Below are positions 1-12,181 of a stretch of 64,000 bases of DNA, piece by piece. Numbering within the stretch: position 1 is the first letter of the stretch; each line of letters opens with the position of its first letter. The notes beneath the pieces are model-generated. The model was not told where the DNA came from. It saw only the letters and a list, made by a program, of their open reading frames with translations, and made no database searches. The DNA lies in NCBI GenBank assembly GCA_018907035.1, contig JACCIC010000053.1, forward strand, positions 551,501 to 615,500, read 5' to 3'. A program made the translations under genes and the position numbers. This stretch comes from Sycobia sp. Sy_11 (lineage: Eukaryota > Arthropoda > Insecta > Hymenoptera > Epichrysomallidae).

Positions 1-374
1 GAGGAACTATGGATTTCTTATAATTTGATTGAAAAAATAAAAGGTGTAAGTGCTTTAAAAGCCTTAAAAGTACTATATATGGGAAATAATGCAGTTAAAG
101 ATTGGGCAGAATTTAATAGATTGCAAGATATACCAAATCTTCAAGATTTGCTATTTGTTAATAATCCATTATGTGAAAATATGGAACCAGAAGCTTGGCG
201 AGCCCAAGTCATGAAAAAGCTTCCAAATTTAAGAAAATTAGATTCTATTCCTATAGTGTATGTATTTTGAAATTTATAGTTATTCTTAATACTGCAGTCT
301 TATTGCTGAATTTATTCAAATCAAATTACATTTTATTTTTTAGACGCATTTCAGAAGATGATGACGATGATTAA
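1..374 (+). CDS. Dnal1: Axonemal dynein light chain 1 (LRR protein), 3' end
   Basis: The window opens in frame inside a leucine-rich-repeat protein. Exon 1..257 encodes LRR-like segments (LKALKVLYMGNN, then LQDLLFVNNPLCEN) and a C-terminal cap (LPNLRKLDSIPIV). I join 257 to 344 (donor GTATGT, acceptor TTTTTTAG), which adds RISED and an acidic tail of aspartates before TAA at 372-374. Repeat spacing, the NNPLCE cap and the acidic tail match the axonemal dynein light chain 1 family, which binds the motor domain of outer-arm dynein heavy chain in cilia and flagella. The 5' part lies outside the window. Its 3' end converges on ZPR1 with about 117 bp between the two stop codons. Confidence 0.85.
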
Positions 375-491
375 CATATATTCATTCCCATATATTCATG
401 CATGTATTTATGTACATTGTTCAGCAGTGAAAGTAATTTTATACAGTTTATAAAAACTATTAATATTTTTACAAAATTAATTAATAATTAA

Positions 492-2052
492 TTAATAATT
501 CTCAACTTTCATATCATTAATTCCAAGTTCTTCATTTTGTTCAAAACTGCGACTGTATTTAGTTATATTTAATCTCTCATCCAGTCCATTATCTGCTAAA
601 CTTTGTATATAACTATTTCCAGCAGGATCATCAAGAATTAAAGTAACTTTTTTATTCCCTTGCAAGACTTCATCAAGTTGACTTAGAAACGTTTCCATTT
701 TTGAAGCAATTTTAGGATCAGCACTATCGCCTGTTAAAGTTGTGGAATTAGCTAATTGTTCTTTTACTGCACTTATAATTCCTTCTACAGTGGTAAAACG
801 GCCACCTAAAGTAGTTGGACCTACTTCTAAGTCTAGTTCAGGTATTTTCATGTAACAAGTTTCAGACTTTAATAAATCTCTACTAAAATCTTCTTTGCCA
901 GTTATTGTAACTTCTATTTTAACACCTTCAGCTTCTATACCACTGCCACTTTTTACTTCATTTGTTTTATGACCACAAATTTCACAAACTGTTGCCATAA
1001 TAACAACTTCCTTGAAATATGGAATTTCTAAAAGCATAAATAAGATTTAATAATTTTACTATAGAAAATAAATTATAAAACAATAAATGAATATATACTG
1101 GTTAATTTCATGTTTGTATGACAAGGACTATTGCATTCTGAACAGTTTGTTGGAAAACGTAAAACTTCTCCTTCAATATCTTCTAAAGTATATTCATTTT
1201 CATTTATAGGTTGTAAGATTGTTTCTTCATTTTCTATATAAATTCCTAAAGTATTGTTTTGTTTCATTGTTCTTTTAAAATAATTAATATTGCAAGACTC
1301 ATCTTTTTTTGGTGCTTCTGGATTTTGAACATGAGTATTACCAGATATATCCTCAAAAATAATCGTAAAGCATTCCTCAACTTCTATTAAAGCTTCTAGT
1401 TTTTTAATAAATTGATCAATTTGTTCAGCTATTTCTGGACTTTCTTCTCTACGACGATCTTGATCTTGTTGTAAACCAGCAATACTGCGATTTATAATAC
1501 CTTCCACAGTTGTTATTTCTAAATTAATGTTAAAAACAGAATCAGTTATTAGTAATTAGTGGCATGAAAATTGATATTTATAATACTCCTACCTCCTTTT
1601 TGTGACTGCGAAGGTATTTCAAACTGTAAATGTGGTATGCTAACAGATGTATAATCAGATTTAACTACTTGCCTATTTATATCTGTCTTTGAATGAATTT
1701 TTAGTTCGATTTTCACACCTTTGTCTTCAATTTTACCTGCATTTTGTATTTCATTATTTTGATACCCACAATGCTCACATTGAAACGACATTAACATAAT
1801 ATCTTTGTAAAATGGTATTTTTGTAAGAAATATCTTTGTCTCTCCCTAAAAATATAAAAAACAATCTATAAATATGTATACCTCAAATATTATACTACAT
1901 TTAAAGTAAAAGCAAAATTAGTTACATACATTTTCACCACAGTTCATACATAAACTTTCAATAACCGTTACTTCAGGGTCTATTTCATCAGCATCTAGAT
2001 CCCGAAAAATTGGTTTAACTTTATCCATTTTTGTTATGTCCTTATCTTGCAT
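492..2052 (-). CDS. Zpr1: Zinc finger protein ZPR1, complete, 4 exons
   Basis: Exons on the minus strand: 2052..1930, 1845..1593, 1518..1099, 1027..492; all junctions are GT..AG and in frame, giving 443 aa. There are two ZPR1 modules, each a C4 zinc finger plus a beta-rich domain. The first finger uses Cys pairs near residues 35/38 (CMNC) and 64/67 (CEHC). The second uses NCSEC near residue 260 and CEIC before GHKTNEVKS. The ending PAGNSYIQSL...NEELGINDMKVENY is typical of the family. ZPR1 binds eEF1A and works in its folding or recycling and in proliferation signalling. The start is the first ATG of the only upstream exon that supplies MNCGEN before GETKIF. Length is close to the animal norm of about 460 aa. 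Confidence 0.93.
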
Positions 2053-5000
2053 TTTATATCTTTTAGGTTATATCCGATTCGATATGTTTTCATTAAAAGT
2101 CTATAATAGCAACATTTGCGGTAATTAACTTAATTTTATTTAATATAACTTTAATGTACATGAATTTGGAAATTATTTGGAGAAATATCAGCAAGAGCAA
2201 AGAAAATAAACTAATTGTATCATATTACATTACTTATATCTTTATAATGCAAACACGTGATAACACAAAAAAGCTGATTCTAAAAATTTCTTAAATCCTA
2301 AAATAAGTGATAAATCTACTATGCTACAATCACTATTAGATTAGATCATTTAATGTCATGCTTATTCAGTATCATGGAATAAGTGATAAATGCACTAGGT
2401 TAGATTATCTTACTTATTTTTATTAACAATGAATGATAGACTAATATACGGTACCTTTCACATTTAATGTTAATAGTAATTTTAAGTTTAAGTGAAAAAC
2501 AGCATTATATTTGTTTTAAAAAAAGAAAATCAAAACTAATAAAATTTGAATGCAGTAGAAATAAAGTCTAAACGCGGTGTCATGTGCTCATTGTGATTTT
2601 ATTGTGTTTGTGATGTTCTAGCAGTAAACTAGCAGCTAGCAGCTGGTTTGCTGGTTATAGCAGGTTATAGTTTAGTGTATCATTAGGCAGGCGGCGCCAG
2701 GTTCTAAACTTACACTAGCTCGCACGAGATTCCAATTACCTGTTTAGGACAAGTATAGGAGAAAAATACAACATTTTACCTCTGATTTTACACAAAAGTC
2801 ACTTACTTTCTGCAGGATATACCCTGAACGTGCGGCGATAGCGCGGCACGTCACCGAGTAACTCTAGTTATAAATGGGAGCGAGAAACTATCTGCGAAGG
2901 GTCGGTGTAGAAACGGCATTAGGAGCCTGTTCAAGTAAAGTATTAAGCGGGGACAATGGCAAATCCGACTTTAGACAGACAATGGCCATACGTCATTTTT
3001 TATTAAAAATCAGTTATAACTTTTAACCCTATGTTTTATAAATAGAATAAGATATTAATATATTTAAACAGATATTTATTTGTTTCAATATGAAATATAG
3101 ATTTTTTTTTTTAATTTTGAATTATTAACATGTATTGAAGATATATAATTATTTAAAAAATATTATAAAGATATCGCAAAACTTACGGAAAACCTTAGAA
3201 AGCCTAGTATGGTAAGAAGTGGTCCAGGAATCGGTAATAGAAACGGATTGAAACGTCGATTACAGGTGGTTGGTTCTTAAATCCCCCCTGCACTTAAACA
3301 ACGATCTGATTTCTGGCTCTTAACAGAGCCGCTTGAAGTACAGTTAATGAAGACTGAAAGTTACGTCATGATATATTATGTATGAATATTACGCCTCTGA
3401 GCTATTTCTATATTAACAGAAAATATAATGTTTCATTATAGAAATAATAATTACGGTAGTCTTTGGTTCCGTAAAATGATTAATCTTTATTCCCGCAGGC
3501 TATCCTTAACTTCTAGTCTTCGTTAACCACTCGTTATTATTCCTAAAATCACACGTTCCCATCTTACTTCTGTTACATATTTTTCCATTTTTCTCCCATT
3601 CGCGATTTGATTTTGAAAGAAGTAAATGTCTCTGTTAATCTGCCTATTAACAATCACAAGTTCAGGCTGTCATTCGCGCGCAGAAACGATGTGGGAAAGA
3701 CCATCTTGAATCGATGCTTCCATCGGTTTCTATTACCAAGTTTCTGGACTATATGCGAGCGGTCTTGGGCAATTTGGGATGTATTTCAAATATACAATTT
3801 ACTTGTGCTAACGTAATGTATCTGCATAGATACGTACACAAGAATATCGCAGTAACATCTTTCTCTCTCTCACATTGCGTTAATTTTGCGGCAATGTCAG
3901 AAATTCATCAAAATATGTTTTACACATTTTGATCACAACAATGGTAATACTGCTGATATATAGCAGCAACATATAGATGCGTGTTTTACTTCAGCGTATA
4001 ATATTGATAAAATATTGGTTTTTTGATGTGCATAAAGAAACATAAAAAAGGAATTATAATGATTTAACAAATATAAAACAAGGTATCATGACATTATAAA
4101 TGCACTGCAATTATGAAATCTTATTAATTAAGAATCTATCAGTCTATATGCATATGTAAATAAACAAACGTAATAACATCAATTGATGCAGATTTTTTTT
4201 ATGTATCATAAGATGTAATGTGCAACGCTAGATGGCAGGTGGTATAAATGGAGGTAATCTTGTCTTTTATAATAGAACTCTTATAGCTTATATCTATACT
4301 TTCAATAAAAAAAATTTTAATAATGCCATGTTATTTGATAGTTAGAAGGTATCCTGAACAACACTCACAAAAATGATTTGTTTCATATAAAATGAAAGTG
4401 GATGGTTCATAAATGTAATCTTCACGCATAATATATTCAATTTTTAATATTCCAATAAGATATTTATTAATAAAATTAATTATTAAGATAATTATTATGA
4501 TTAGAAATATGAACCGATAAGATAAATGTAATTAATCATGTGTCAGAATTTTTCGATTAAGATCAAGAGTATAGATTGAAAACTGCCAATAAACAGTAAT
4601 ATTATTGAATAATTCTTCTTACTTTCGAAGTCGCTTACCATAATTAGATAAATATAAAATATTTTCAAAAGGACGGACGAAACTTCGTTGGTCTTCTTCT
4701 CCGATAGATTGTACATGGCGCAACAAAGGTTGGTATTAGAAAGTTGAGGAGGGCCAATCATTGGTTGCCCTTTAATTTGCGGGACTTTTAATTTAATCAT
4801 TAAGCGTAATTATTTTATAAAGTATCTTTTTATTTTATTAAATTACATTTTTTTTAAGCTGTGCATTAATTTGAAGATTAAAAGTTACGCAAACATGGTT
4901 TCTGTAAGTATCGGAATGTTAAGATGTTTTTATTGAACGGCATGTCGCATCTAATTCAAAAACATTATCATAAGCTGTAACTACAATTATACTCGAGATG

Positions 5001-6920
5001 TTTGATTAACTTATACAGATTTGAAAAAAATATAAGAAAATCATAGAACGAACTCTTCGTGTCGTTGGATATTTAAATTTATACGGTAATATCTAAACAT
5101 TGATACCAACTTCGAAAATTGTACAAATAAAATGTATAATAATGACTTATAGTTTCTTGTGCTAATAGTCTTGCATATTTACTTTTATATATCTTAAAAC
5201 ATAATAAGGATAGTAATTATAAATCTTCAAAACTACAACTCCAAAATCTTATGTAAAAGATAGAAACGATCTAATAAAAAAATTTAGAAAGAATCATGAA
5301 TCTTGATTATCATATTATTGTTTTTTTTAGATATATATCAATTTTGATAAATGTTTATAAGATCTTTCTAAAAGATTCTTAACTACTGGTCTAATTATAC
5401 ACTATCTTTAAAAAATTGCTGTAATATATTTTTTCATTAATAATATGATGCAATTCTATAAGATATTTTTGATTAAAAATATTATATTCGTAATAAGATA
5501 TTTAACTAAAGAAAAGTTTAGGATTATCTGTGAGCATAATTTCCTTTAATTAATCAATAACTTCCCTGTGTTACTGAAAGATCCACGGACCTGTCTGGTC
5601 GATTACCTGCTTCTACCTTTATTTCATCGACATTATTACAGCTGCCGCGCCAGGTGATTGTAATAATTCCAACTGCCGTTAAAGAAGCCGCTTCTGAGGA
5701 TCGAAACAATACGATACACATGTGCTATTGAAGTCCGTTCGCTAACTTCTGCACCCATAAGTACGATTCATTCTGCGATTATCAGTAGAAATTGAATTGT
5801 TCATCTGAGCTAGATCACGCGTCATTCAGGGGGCAAAACTCGTTTTGTATAGATAACCATCACTGTCAAGACTAATGTGGATCAAAAACTAGGTTGAGGG
5901 AACTCCGAATAATAAACCAATTGTGAATTATGAAAAAAGTGTTATTATTGCCAGTGATAGCAAAGTGCCGCCATAGATCCAGATCAACGATGCCCAATTG
6001 GACGGCGCCGGTCTCATTGTTTTTTGGAAGAACTTGCAATTAGTACGTAGTTGCATATGGTGGTAAATCGGACTGCTAAACTGCATAGAATTTCAATTTT
6101 TTAAAATAATTTTCTGAAAAGTATGAATAAAAAACTAGTTTTTTCCAGCTTGTTTGGATATTTTTCAATATGAATTGCTTAAAACTTGATATAAATATTT
6201 AATTGCCCCTCTAATTTTTATAAGCCATTAGAAATATATCATTTTGACAAACCTACAAAGTAGGCATTTGTTTAAGCTATTCTTCATTCTATGCTAATCG
6301 TTAACCCGCTAAACATTTTTTATAATTCGGAAATAATTCCTTAAGTTTTGCATACGCATGTGGCTACACGTGCATTGTGCTAAAGAAAGAGTTTTTTTTC
6401 ATTTAAACGAAGCCGTTTTTTCTTAATGTTTTTATGAAATTGCTCAATCTAACACGCATAGTACTCACCATAGGCTTTTTTCAAATACTAAATAAGGATT
6501 ATTTATTTGTCCCAGAAAATAATAATCATATCCTTGTAAGCTGAGTTGATCGTATTTGCCTTCTTTGGTGCCGGCTTTCCATTCATAAGTCATTGTGTCG
6601 ATTGTTGATTTTTTTAGGGGGATGACGCAAAAACGTCATGTTTCATTTGAATTTACAACATGACTAAAACTCTTGCGAAACACGCGTAAGTATTCATTTC
6701 GAACGAGACGACCCGAATGGCTGTCATTTTCTCTTGGCATACGTTCATGTTTAATGTTTGGTACCTTAATCCGATCATTGCAAATTAGTATGAATAATAA
6801 ATTTATTATTTAATCATTTTTGACTTTCGTGGAATATCCCTTATTAAGAAATAACTATTAAATACAGAAAAAAGTCTTTAATTATATACAATAGTCAGTC
6901 ATATTTAAATTCATTACACA
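2053..6920. other. Spacer between ZPR1 and the AKR cluster
   Basis: About 4.9 kb with no gene I can support. The ZPR1 promoter should lie just right of 2052. A more GC-rich patch at about 2560-2980 includes a TATAAAT at about 2870 and looks promoter-like, but I found no coding exon attached to it. The rest is AT-rich with short chance open frames. Confidence 0.5.
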
Positions 6921-6942
6921 GGTATAAATTGTTATCGATAAA
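6921..6942 (+). promoter_or_regulatory. Putative AKR-a core promoter relic
   Basis: GGTATAAATT (TATA from 6923) is followed 13 bp later by CGATAAA (6936-6942). This matches the TATA plus GCGATAAA block in front of AKR-b and AKR-c. No TCAGT-like initiator is present at the expected +31 position, and no usable ATG at the expected +62 position, so it may be a decayed or altered copy. Function is inferred from the resemblance only. Confidence 0.45.
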
Positions 6943-7227
6943 GAGATAGATGTAAAATAAACGTTGTTAAATGAAGTTTTGATATCTTGCGGAATAAGGT
7001 CTTTGAAATTAAAAGATTACTATCCCTCGAAAATCAGTTTTTACCATTTTCTGAAGCAAATACAGGTTGTTAAATTTGAGACGATAATAATAAAATCGAT
7101 CGATCAATATGACTGAAGCTTTATAGGATAACCAATTAAAATAGTATTGTTTGATTACTTATTGAACTGCCATCGTGCTCTCCATGTCAGTATTTGAATT
7201 TACTAATATTATTTTCAATATATTATT

Positions 7228-9376
7228 ATGCTTTCTAGAAAATCGCCAATTCCATCAATAAAACTTTCTTCTGGCAATGAGATTCCTGTTATTGGATTGG
7301 GAACGTGGCAGGTAATAATAAAATCTTTATTATAATAAAATGTAAATTTATAACTATTAAGCGGCTACAAATTTTTCAATTCAGACGCAACCGTTTGAAG
7401 TGGATACAGCTTTAACAGCGGCACTTGAAAATGGATATACTCATATCGATACAGCATTTGTATACGAAAACGAGGAAGCTATTGGTCAAAGTTTGAAAAA
7501 ATGGTTCGACAAAGGCGGTAAACGAGAAGATCTATTTATTACTTCCAAGGTAAAATTGTACTTTGCTTTTAAGTACTATATATGGTTGGAATTCTAATTA
7601 TCGCGCACAAAAATGTATTTGAATGTTCATACTTATATATTACATACATAATGTAGTAAGTTTTAAAAAATTTTAAGGTATATTTTAGTCTTGATCCGGA
7701 TAGGCAAAAAGTTCTTAGGCGAAATTGAATGCTCTAACTGTAAGATAGTCGCAGCTGGATGCTTTAGTACAAATCCATATGGTTCGGATATAAAGCAGGA
7801 GATAAAGATCTAAGGGACATACATTCGATAATGACCGAGGGATGCTCGATAGAGTTTATTTATTCATGATAATTGGATACAAACTGATAGTTGCTTCAGT
7901 GAAAACTAGAGTTCGAATCGGGGATCAGGGAGGAGAGAGACAGTCTCGAATAATGTTCTAATGCTTTATATTTGAATATTTTTATGCTTCATCTTGCGGA
8001 CCTGCATAATGTTGTATATGTGTATTTTCTAGCACAGGACTTGACTTGATACTGACACGGGACACTGTGCTTGACAGCATCATTGGTGTCCTCGGGTTCT
8101 CGTAATACGTTCTAGTATTAGAGATACGACTTCTTTCTAGGTAAGATTGCTCTCGAACAAACTGAATACTAAATATCACGTGAGAATTCCATCAGAACGA
8201 GTAATACGAGCTTGTGAAATCTCTGAATAGTTTGTGAAATAGGGCTCTTGATAGTTGAGAACAGTGCTCTTCTGTTACTGTGAATATCATCAACCCGAGA
8301 CTGAGAGCGATGTAGTTGTTTGCATCAAAAGTTAAATATTATTTGCGGTCGACTGGTTCATGCTTCTGGTTATCTTATTTATTTCTTAGTAATATAATTT
8401 CGTACAATAAAGGAATGTATTATTTAGTTTATAATGTTATCGAAAAAATAGGATTGATATTTCTTGATGAATAGAGGAGAGCGAAGAGGTGTAGTTTATT
8501 CGCCAAACCCCTCATTTTGCTTTCCTTCCTTATCTCTAAACAGTCTCTCGTCAATTCACGAAATGTGAGGAACGCACGGAAAATCCAAAACTTCAGGTAT
8601 GGGCTCCTGCTAATACTGATCAGGCATTGATTTCACGACCCTCGTACTTACTGTCTAGCTATTCTTTGAACTGTAGAAATCCCGCCAGCGATCCGCCTCA
8701 TATACCCTCGCCCATCCTATTTTAATTTAAAATCTGCCACAGAAATGAATCAAAATGTTATACCGCTTAATTTCATATCTCAACGTATTGCTAATGTCGC
8801 ATTTTCAATTTACTTAAAAACTTTATTTTTGAAAAAGTACGCAGAATAGCTTTCGTTTTAAATTTTACATAAAGATCGTAGGCATGAAAAAAAATTTCTT
8901 CCTGTTCACTCTTTTTAGTTATTTATATATTCAAAAGTTCTTAGCGTTTACAATTTATTTACTTTATTACAGTTGCCATTTTTTGGAAACAGGCCGTCCG
9001 ATGTCGAAGCATATCTTAAACTCTCACTAGAGTTACTTGGTTTGCAGTATATTGACTTGTATTTGGTTCACGATTCTTTTGGCACTCTAAAGGATAAAAA
9101 CGAGCACGGCCCTGCTACGAATGAGGACGGAAGTCTAGTTATAGATTCGAATACAGATCATATTGCAATATGGAAGGTACCGTTTATTGCTTAATTATAT
9201 TTCAGCCAATATTACTTATACTTTAAATTACTATATTATTTGCATGCAGGCAATGGAAGCTCAAGTTAGGGCAGGGAGAACGAAAGCAATCGGTGTCAGT
9301 AATTTTAACGAAACTCAAATATTAAATATAATAAATAATGCCAACATCAAGCCTAATAATATACAGGTATGAAAAA

Positions 9377-9423
<47 letters not shown>

Positions 9424-10494
9424 TTAGTATTATATTATTATATTCATACGTAAGTAGAGTAATAAATTAGAGATAATTTAGAGATAATAATAATAATATC
9501 TATCTAAATTAAAGATCGAACTACATGCATACAATCAGCAAAGGCCACTTCGAGAACTATGCGCCAGGCACAACATCAGCGTCACGGCCTACAGTACTCT
9601 GGGATCCCCTGGTTCGGATCCAACAATGAAGACGGAAGAAAGTTTGAATTTACCTAAATTATTAGAACATCCGACAGTCCAGAAAATTGCCGAAAAACAT
9701 AAAAAGTCATCGGCTCAGGTGCTGCTGCGGCACGCCGTTCAAGGCGGTCTAATTGTCATACCTAAGAGCTCACATCCCGAGAGAATCAAAACTAATATTG
9801 ATATCTTTAATTTTATCTTAACTGAGGATGAAATGAAAGAATTGAATGATTTGGATGAAGGAGAGGATGGACGATTATTTGACTGGTTAATATTTAAAGG
9901 GTAACCATTAAACAAGTTTCATATTCTATGGAATTACATATCTATTATCAAGACCATGAAATGAAAATTGACAAAATTTATTGGTTCTTTTGGAAACTGA
10001 GATTAATTAATTATTTTTATTTTACATTCTATATAAATAGACAGCATTCTCTAGTTTAAATATTCAACTTTAACTTATGATGTTAAATAAAAATTACTGG
10101 AGTACTCATGCTTGCAAAATCATTTTATGTATAAGAGCGATTCCTTATTAGCTAATTTTTGCTACATCCATAAGTTTAATGACAATAAAAAGAATGAGCA
10201 CAATTTTATAGATGATTAGAAAATTATCATACAAACTTTCGAATTAATATTTATTTTAAAATTTAGATACACCTCTAATAGCAAAAATATTATTGAATGT
10301 AACGTAATATTAATTATATATTATATTGATATAACATATGTTAGATTTTATTATATTAATAAAATTATATGTTAGATAATATTTGATCATATAAGCTGAT
10401 ATATGTGTATAATTTTTTTTTCAGAATAGAAAAGCATCCGGAATATCCTTACAAAAATCGACTAACTCATGTTTCTGAAAATAATGTTAAGTGA
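7228..10494 (+). CDS. Aldo-keto reductase AKR-a, 6 exons
   Basis: Exons 7228..7311, 7385..7549, 8973..9176, 9250..9366, 9515..9900 and 10425..10494 join in frame to 341 aa. The protein is an NAD(P)H-dependent AKR1-type carbonyl reductase barrel: GNEIPVIGLGTWQ near the N terminus, tetrad Asp and Tyr in HIDTAFVYENEEAIG, Lys in LFITSK, His in YLVHDSFG, the nicotinamide-binding SNFNE, and the cofactor-tail motif IPKSSHPERI. The C terminus carries EKHPEYPY as in its paralogs. The start is uncertain. ATG 7228 gives no signal peptide, while TTTCTAG at 7232-7238 is an acceptor whose phase would fit a short upstream exon like that of AKR-b and AKR-c, which I could not find. An AATAAA lies about 56 nt after the stop. 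Substrate unknown. Confidence 0.87.
7550..8972. other. Intron 2 of AKR-a
   Basis: A 1.4-kb intron. It contains a stretch at about 7690-8380 with less AT-rich composition than its surroundings, which could be an old interspersed repeat, but I recognised no transposase, LTR or terminal repeat in it. Confidence 0.5.
9378..9419. repeat. (AT)n microsatellite
   Basis: About 21 AT units starting 12 bp after the intron 4 donor of AKR-a (donor at 9367). Confidence 0.95.
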
Positions 10495-10706
10495 TTATAT
10501 TGAAGATGTTGTAGGATTTGGATAACAGCAGATAAGAAATTTAATATAAAATAAAAAGATTGAAAATTAATTAATTATATTTATGTTTTATTTTGGTTAT
10601 AATATATAGTATACTAGGCAAATTTTTGTTCATGAACCTTAAATAAATAAATGAATATTTAAAAAATAATTTTAGCGTAAATAGTAAATCTTTATCTTAG
10701 TATTTG

Positions 10707-10761
<55 letters not shown>

Positions 10762-12119
10762 TTCTAATTCAATTGTATTATGTACACCGGTTTGGTATAT
10801 TGATGCATTAGAACTCAATGAATATGACCTTAGTGACGATGTGATTTTAATATTATAAAAGGGGACAAATAAACAAAATAGTTTATTTCGCGCGAGGTGA
10901 TATTGTCGCCAGAACAAAGTGTTTTTCTCACTTATTACGTCATAGACTATTATATGTACACTAAGTGTCCATTGTTGGGTATTGTGTCAGTAATCTCTAC
11001 TGGGAGATGAGGCATAGTAGGAGTCTCATAGTATGAGTCTCCATACTTAAGACAGCTCCGATTTGGATGGAAACAAAAAAGATATCATTTCAATAATAAT
11101 CATATTTTAATATGATCCAATGAAAATAAACGACAGCAATGAAGTAAATGCACTTCCTGCTGCAGATCGAGGGAGAAGTTAACGTTAAATTCTTAATGGT
11201 AAGTGGCAATAGCACGAAAGACACTCTGTCGACTTTTTTGGAGGGTATAGTTCGGGATTGGTGGTAATCTGGGTTCGAAAAATGCGCGCGACGAATAACG
11301 ACGAATAACGAAATTTGGGCAATTTTTCGACGAAAAATGATAAAATTATTCAAAATTCAGAAAGTCTCGAGATTCTGTCGAATATTATAAAGTAATTTTT
11401 TCTGAAAAAATGTCTCCTTGTGAATCGTCAGTACACTTTTCTTTTAATTCGAATCATCAATTATTACCGAAACTCAAGCATTACGCATAGAAGAGTTAAT
11501 GTTTTTCATAATAAACGTTCGATTGATCAATATTTCCAAATTATAGCTTATTGTTAAAATGCTATAATAGTGCCATGTTTTTTTTTTTAAACAAAAAAGC
11601 ATCCTGGATATTAAAATGATCTTTTCGTCTATATATGAAATTGAATTAGATGATAATGTTTTGTACGTAAAATATTTATAACATGATACGATCAGCTACG
11701 CTGAATAATGATATTTAATATTTCGAAATAAGACATTTACTAATATAAAATGAATTCTTATGATTATAAAGTAAGTACACAAAATAATACGTAATTGCTT
11801 TCACAGATCATTATTCGCAAAGCTTAGGTCTGACGAAAAAAAAAATAAAACTTACAAAATAACTACTCTTTTTAACGAGCCAGTATGATTGATTATAATA
11901 CAACGGATTTTAAAATCTCATAAAATAGAATAGATCTGCCTAAAACGACGGCATTAAATCATGCATCAGGTATATCGAATTCTAACAAAGAGTCCAGCTT
12001 GAAATCGGCAGATAAATCGGCAGGATAGCGTTGAAATTTTTTCCTCGCATCTTTTACAGGCGTGCGCTATGAGTAATGATTTATAATTTAGCAGCTGTTT
12101 TTCCAATAATTAAGATTGG
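10495..12119. other. Spacer between AKR-a and AKR-b
   Basis: AT-rich intergenic DNA with an (AT)n microsatellite at 10709-10758. No gene recognised. Open frames on the minus strand around 10672-10917 come from the microsatellite. Confidence 0.6.
10709..10758. repeat. (AT)n microsatellite
   Basis: About 25 AT units in the spacer about 215 bp after the AKR-a stop codon. Confidence 0.95.
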
Positions 12120-12181
12120 TATAAAATATTTGCGATAAACGGAATGAAGCTCAGTTGTTTTCGATTTATTATAAAGTGTGC
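12118..12181 (+). promoter_or_regulatory. AKR-b core promoter
   Basis: TATAAAAT at 12120, GCGATAAA at 12132 and TCAGTT (arthropod initiator) at 12151 precede the proposed ATG at 12182. The TATA-initiator distance (31) and TATA-ATG distance (62) are the same in AKR-c, so the block was duplicated with the gene and has been kept. Confidence 0.7.

Noticed and set aside
2820..2995. Promoter-like GC patch with TATAAATG and a short ATG frame (MANPTLDRQW)
   Set aside because: The frame stops after 16 codons and no downstream exon in phase was found; mentioned only in the spacer description.
7982..8179. Minus-strand open frame in AKR-a intron 2, considered as a copia-like fragment
   Set aside because: No protease, integrase or reverse transcriptase motif could be seen.
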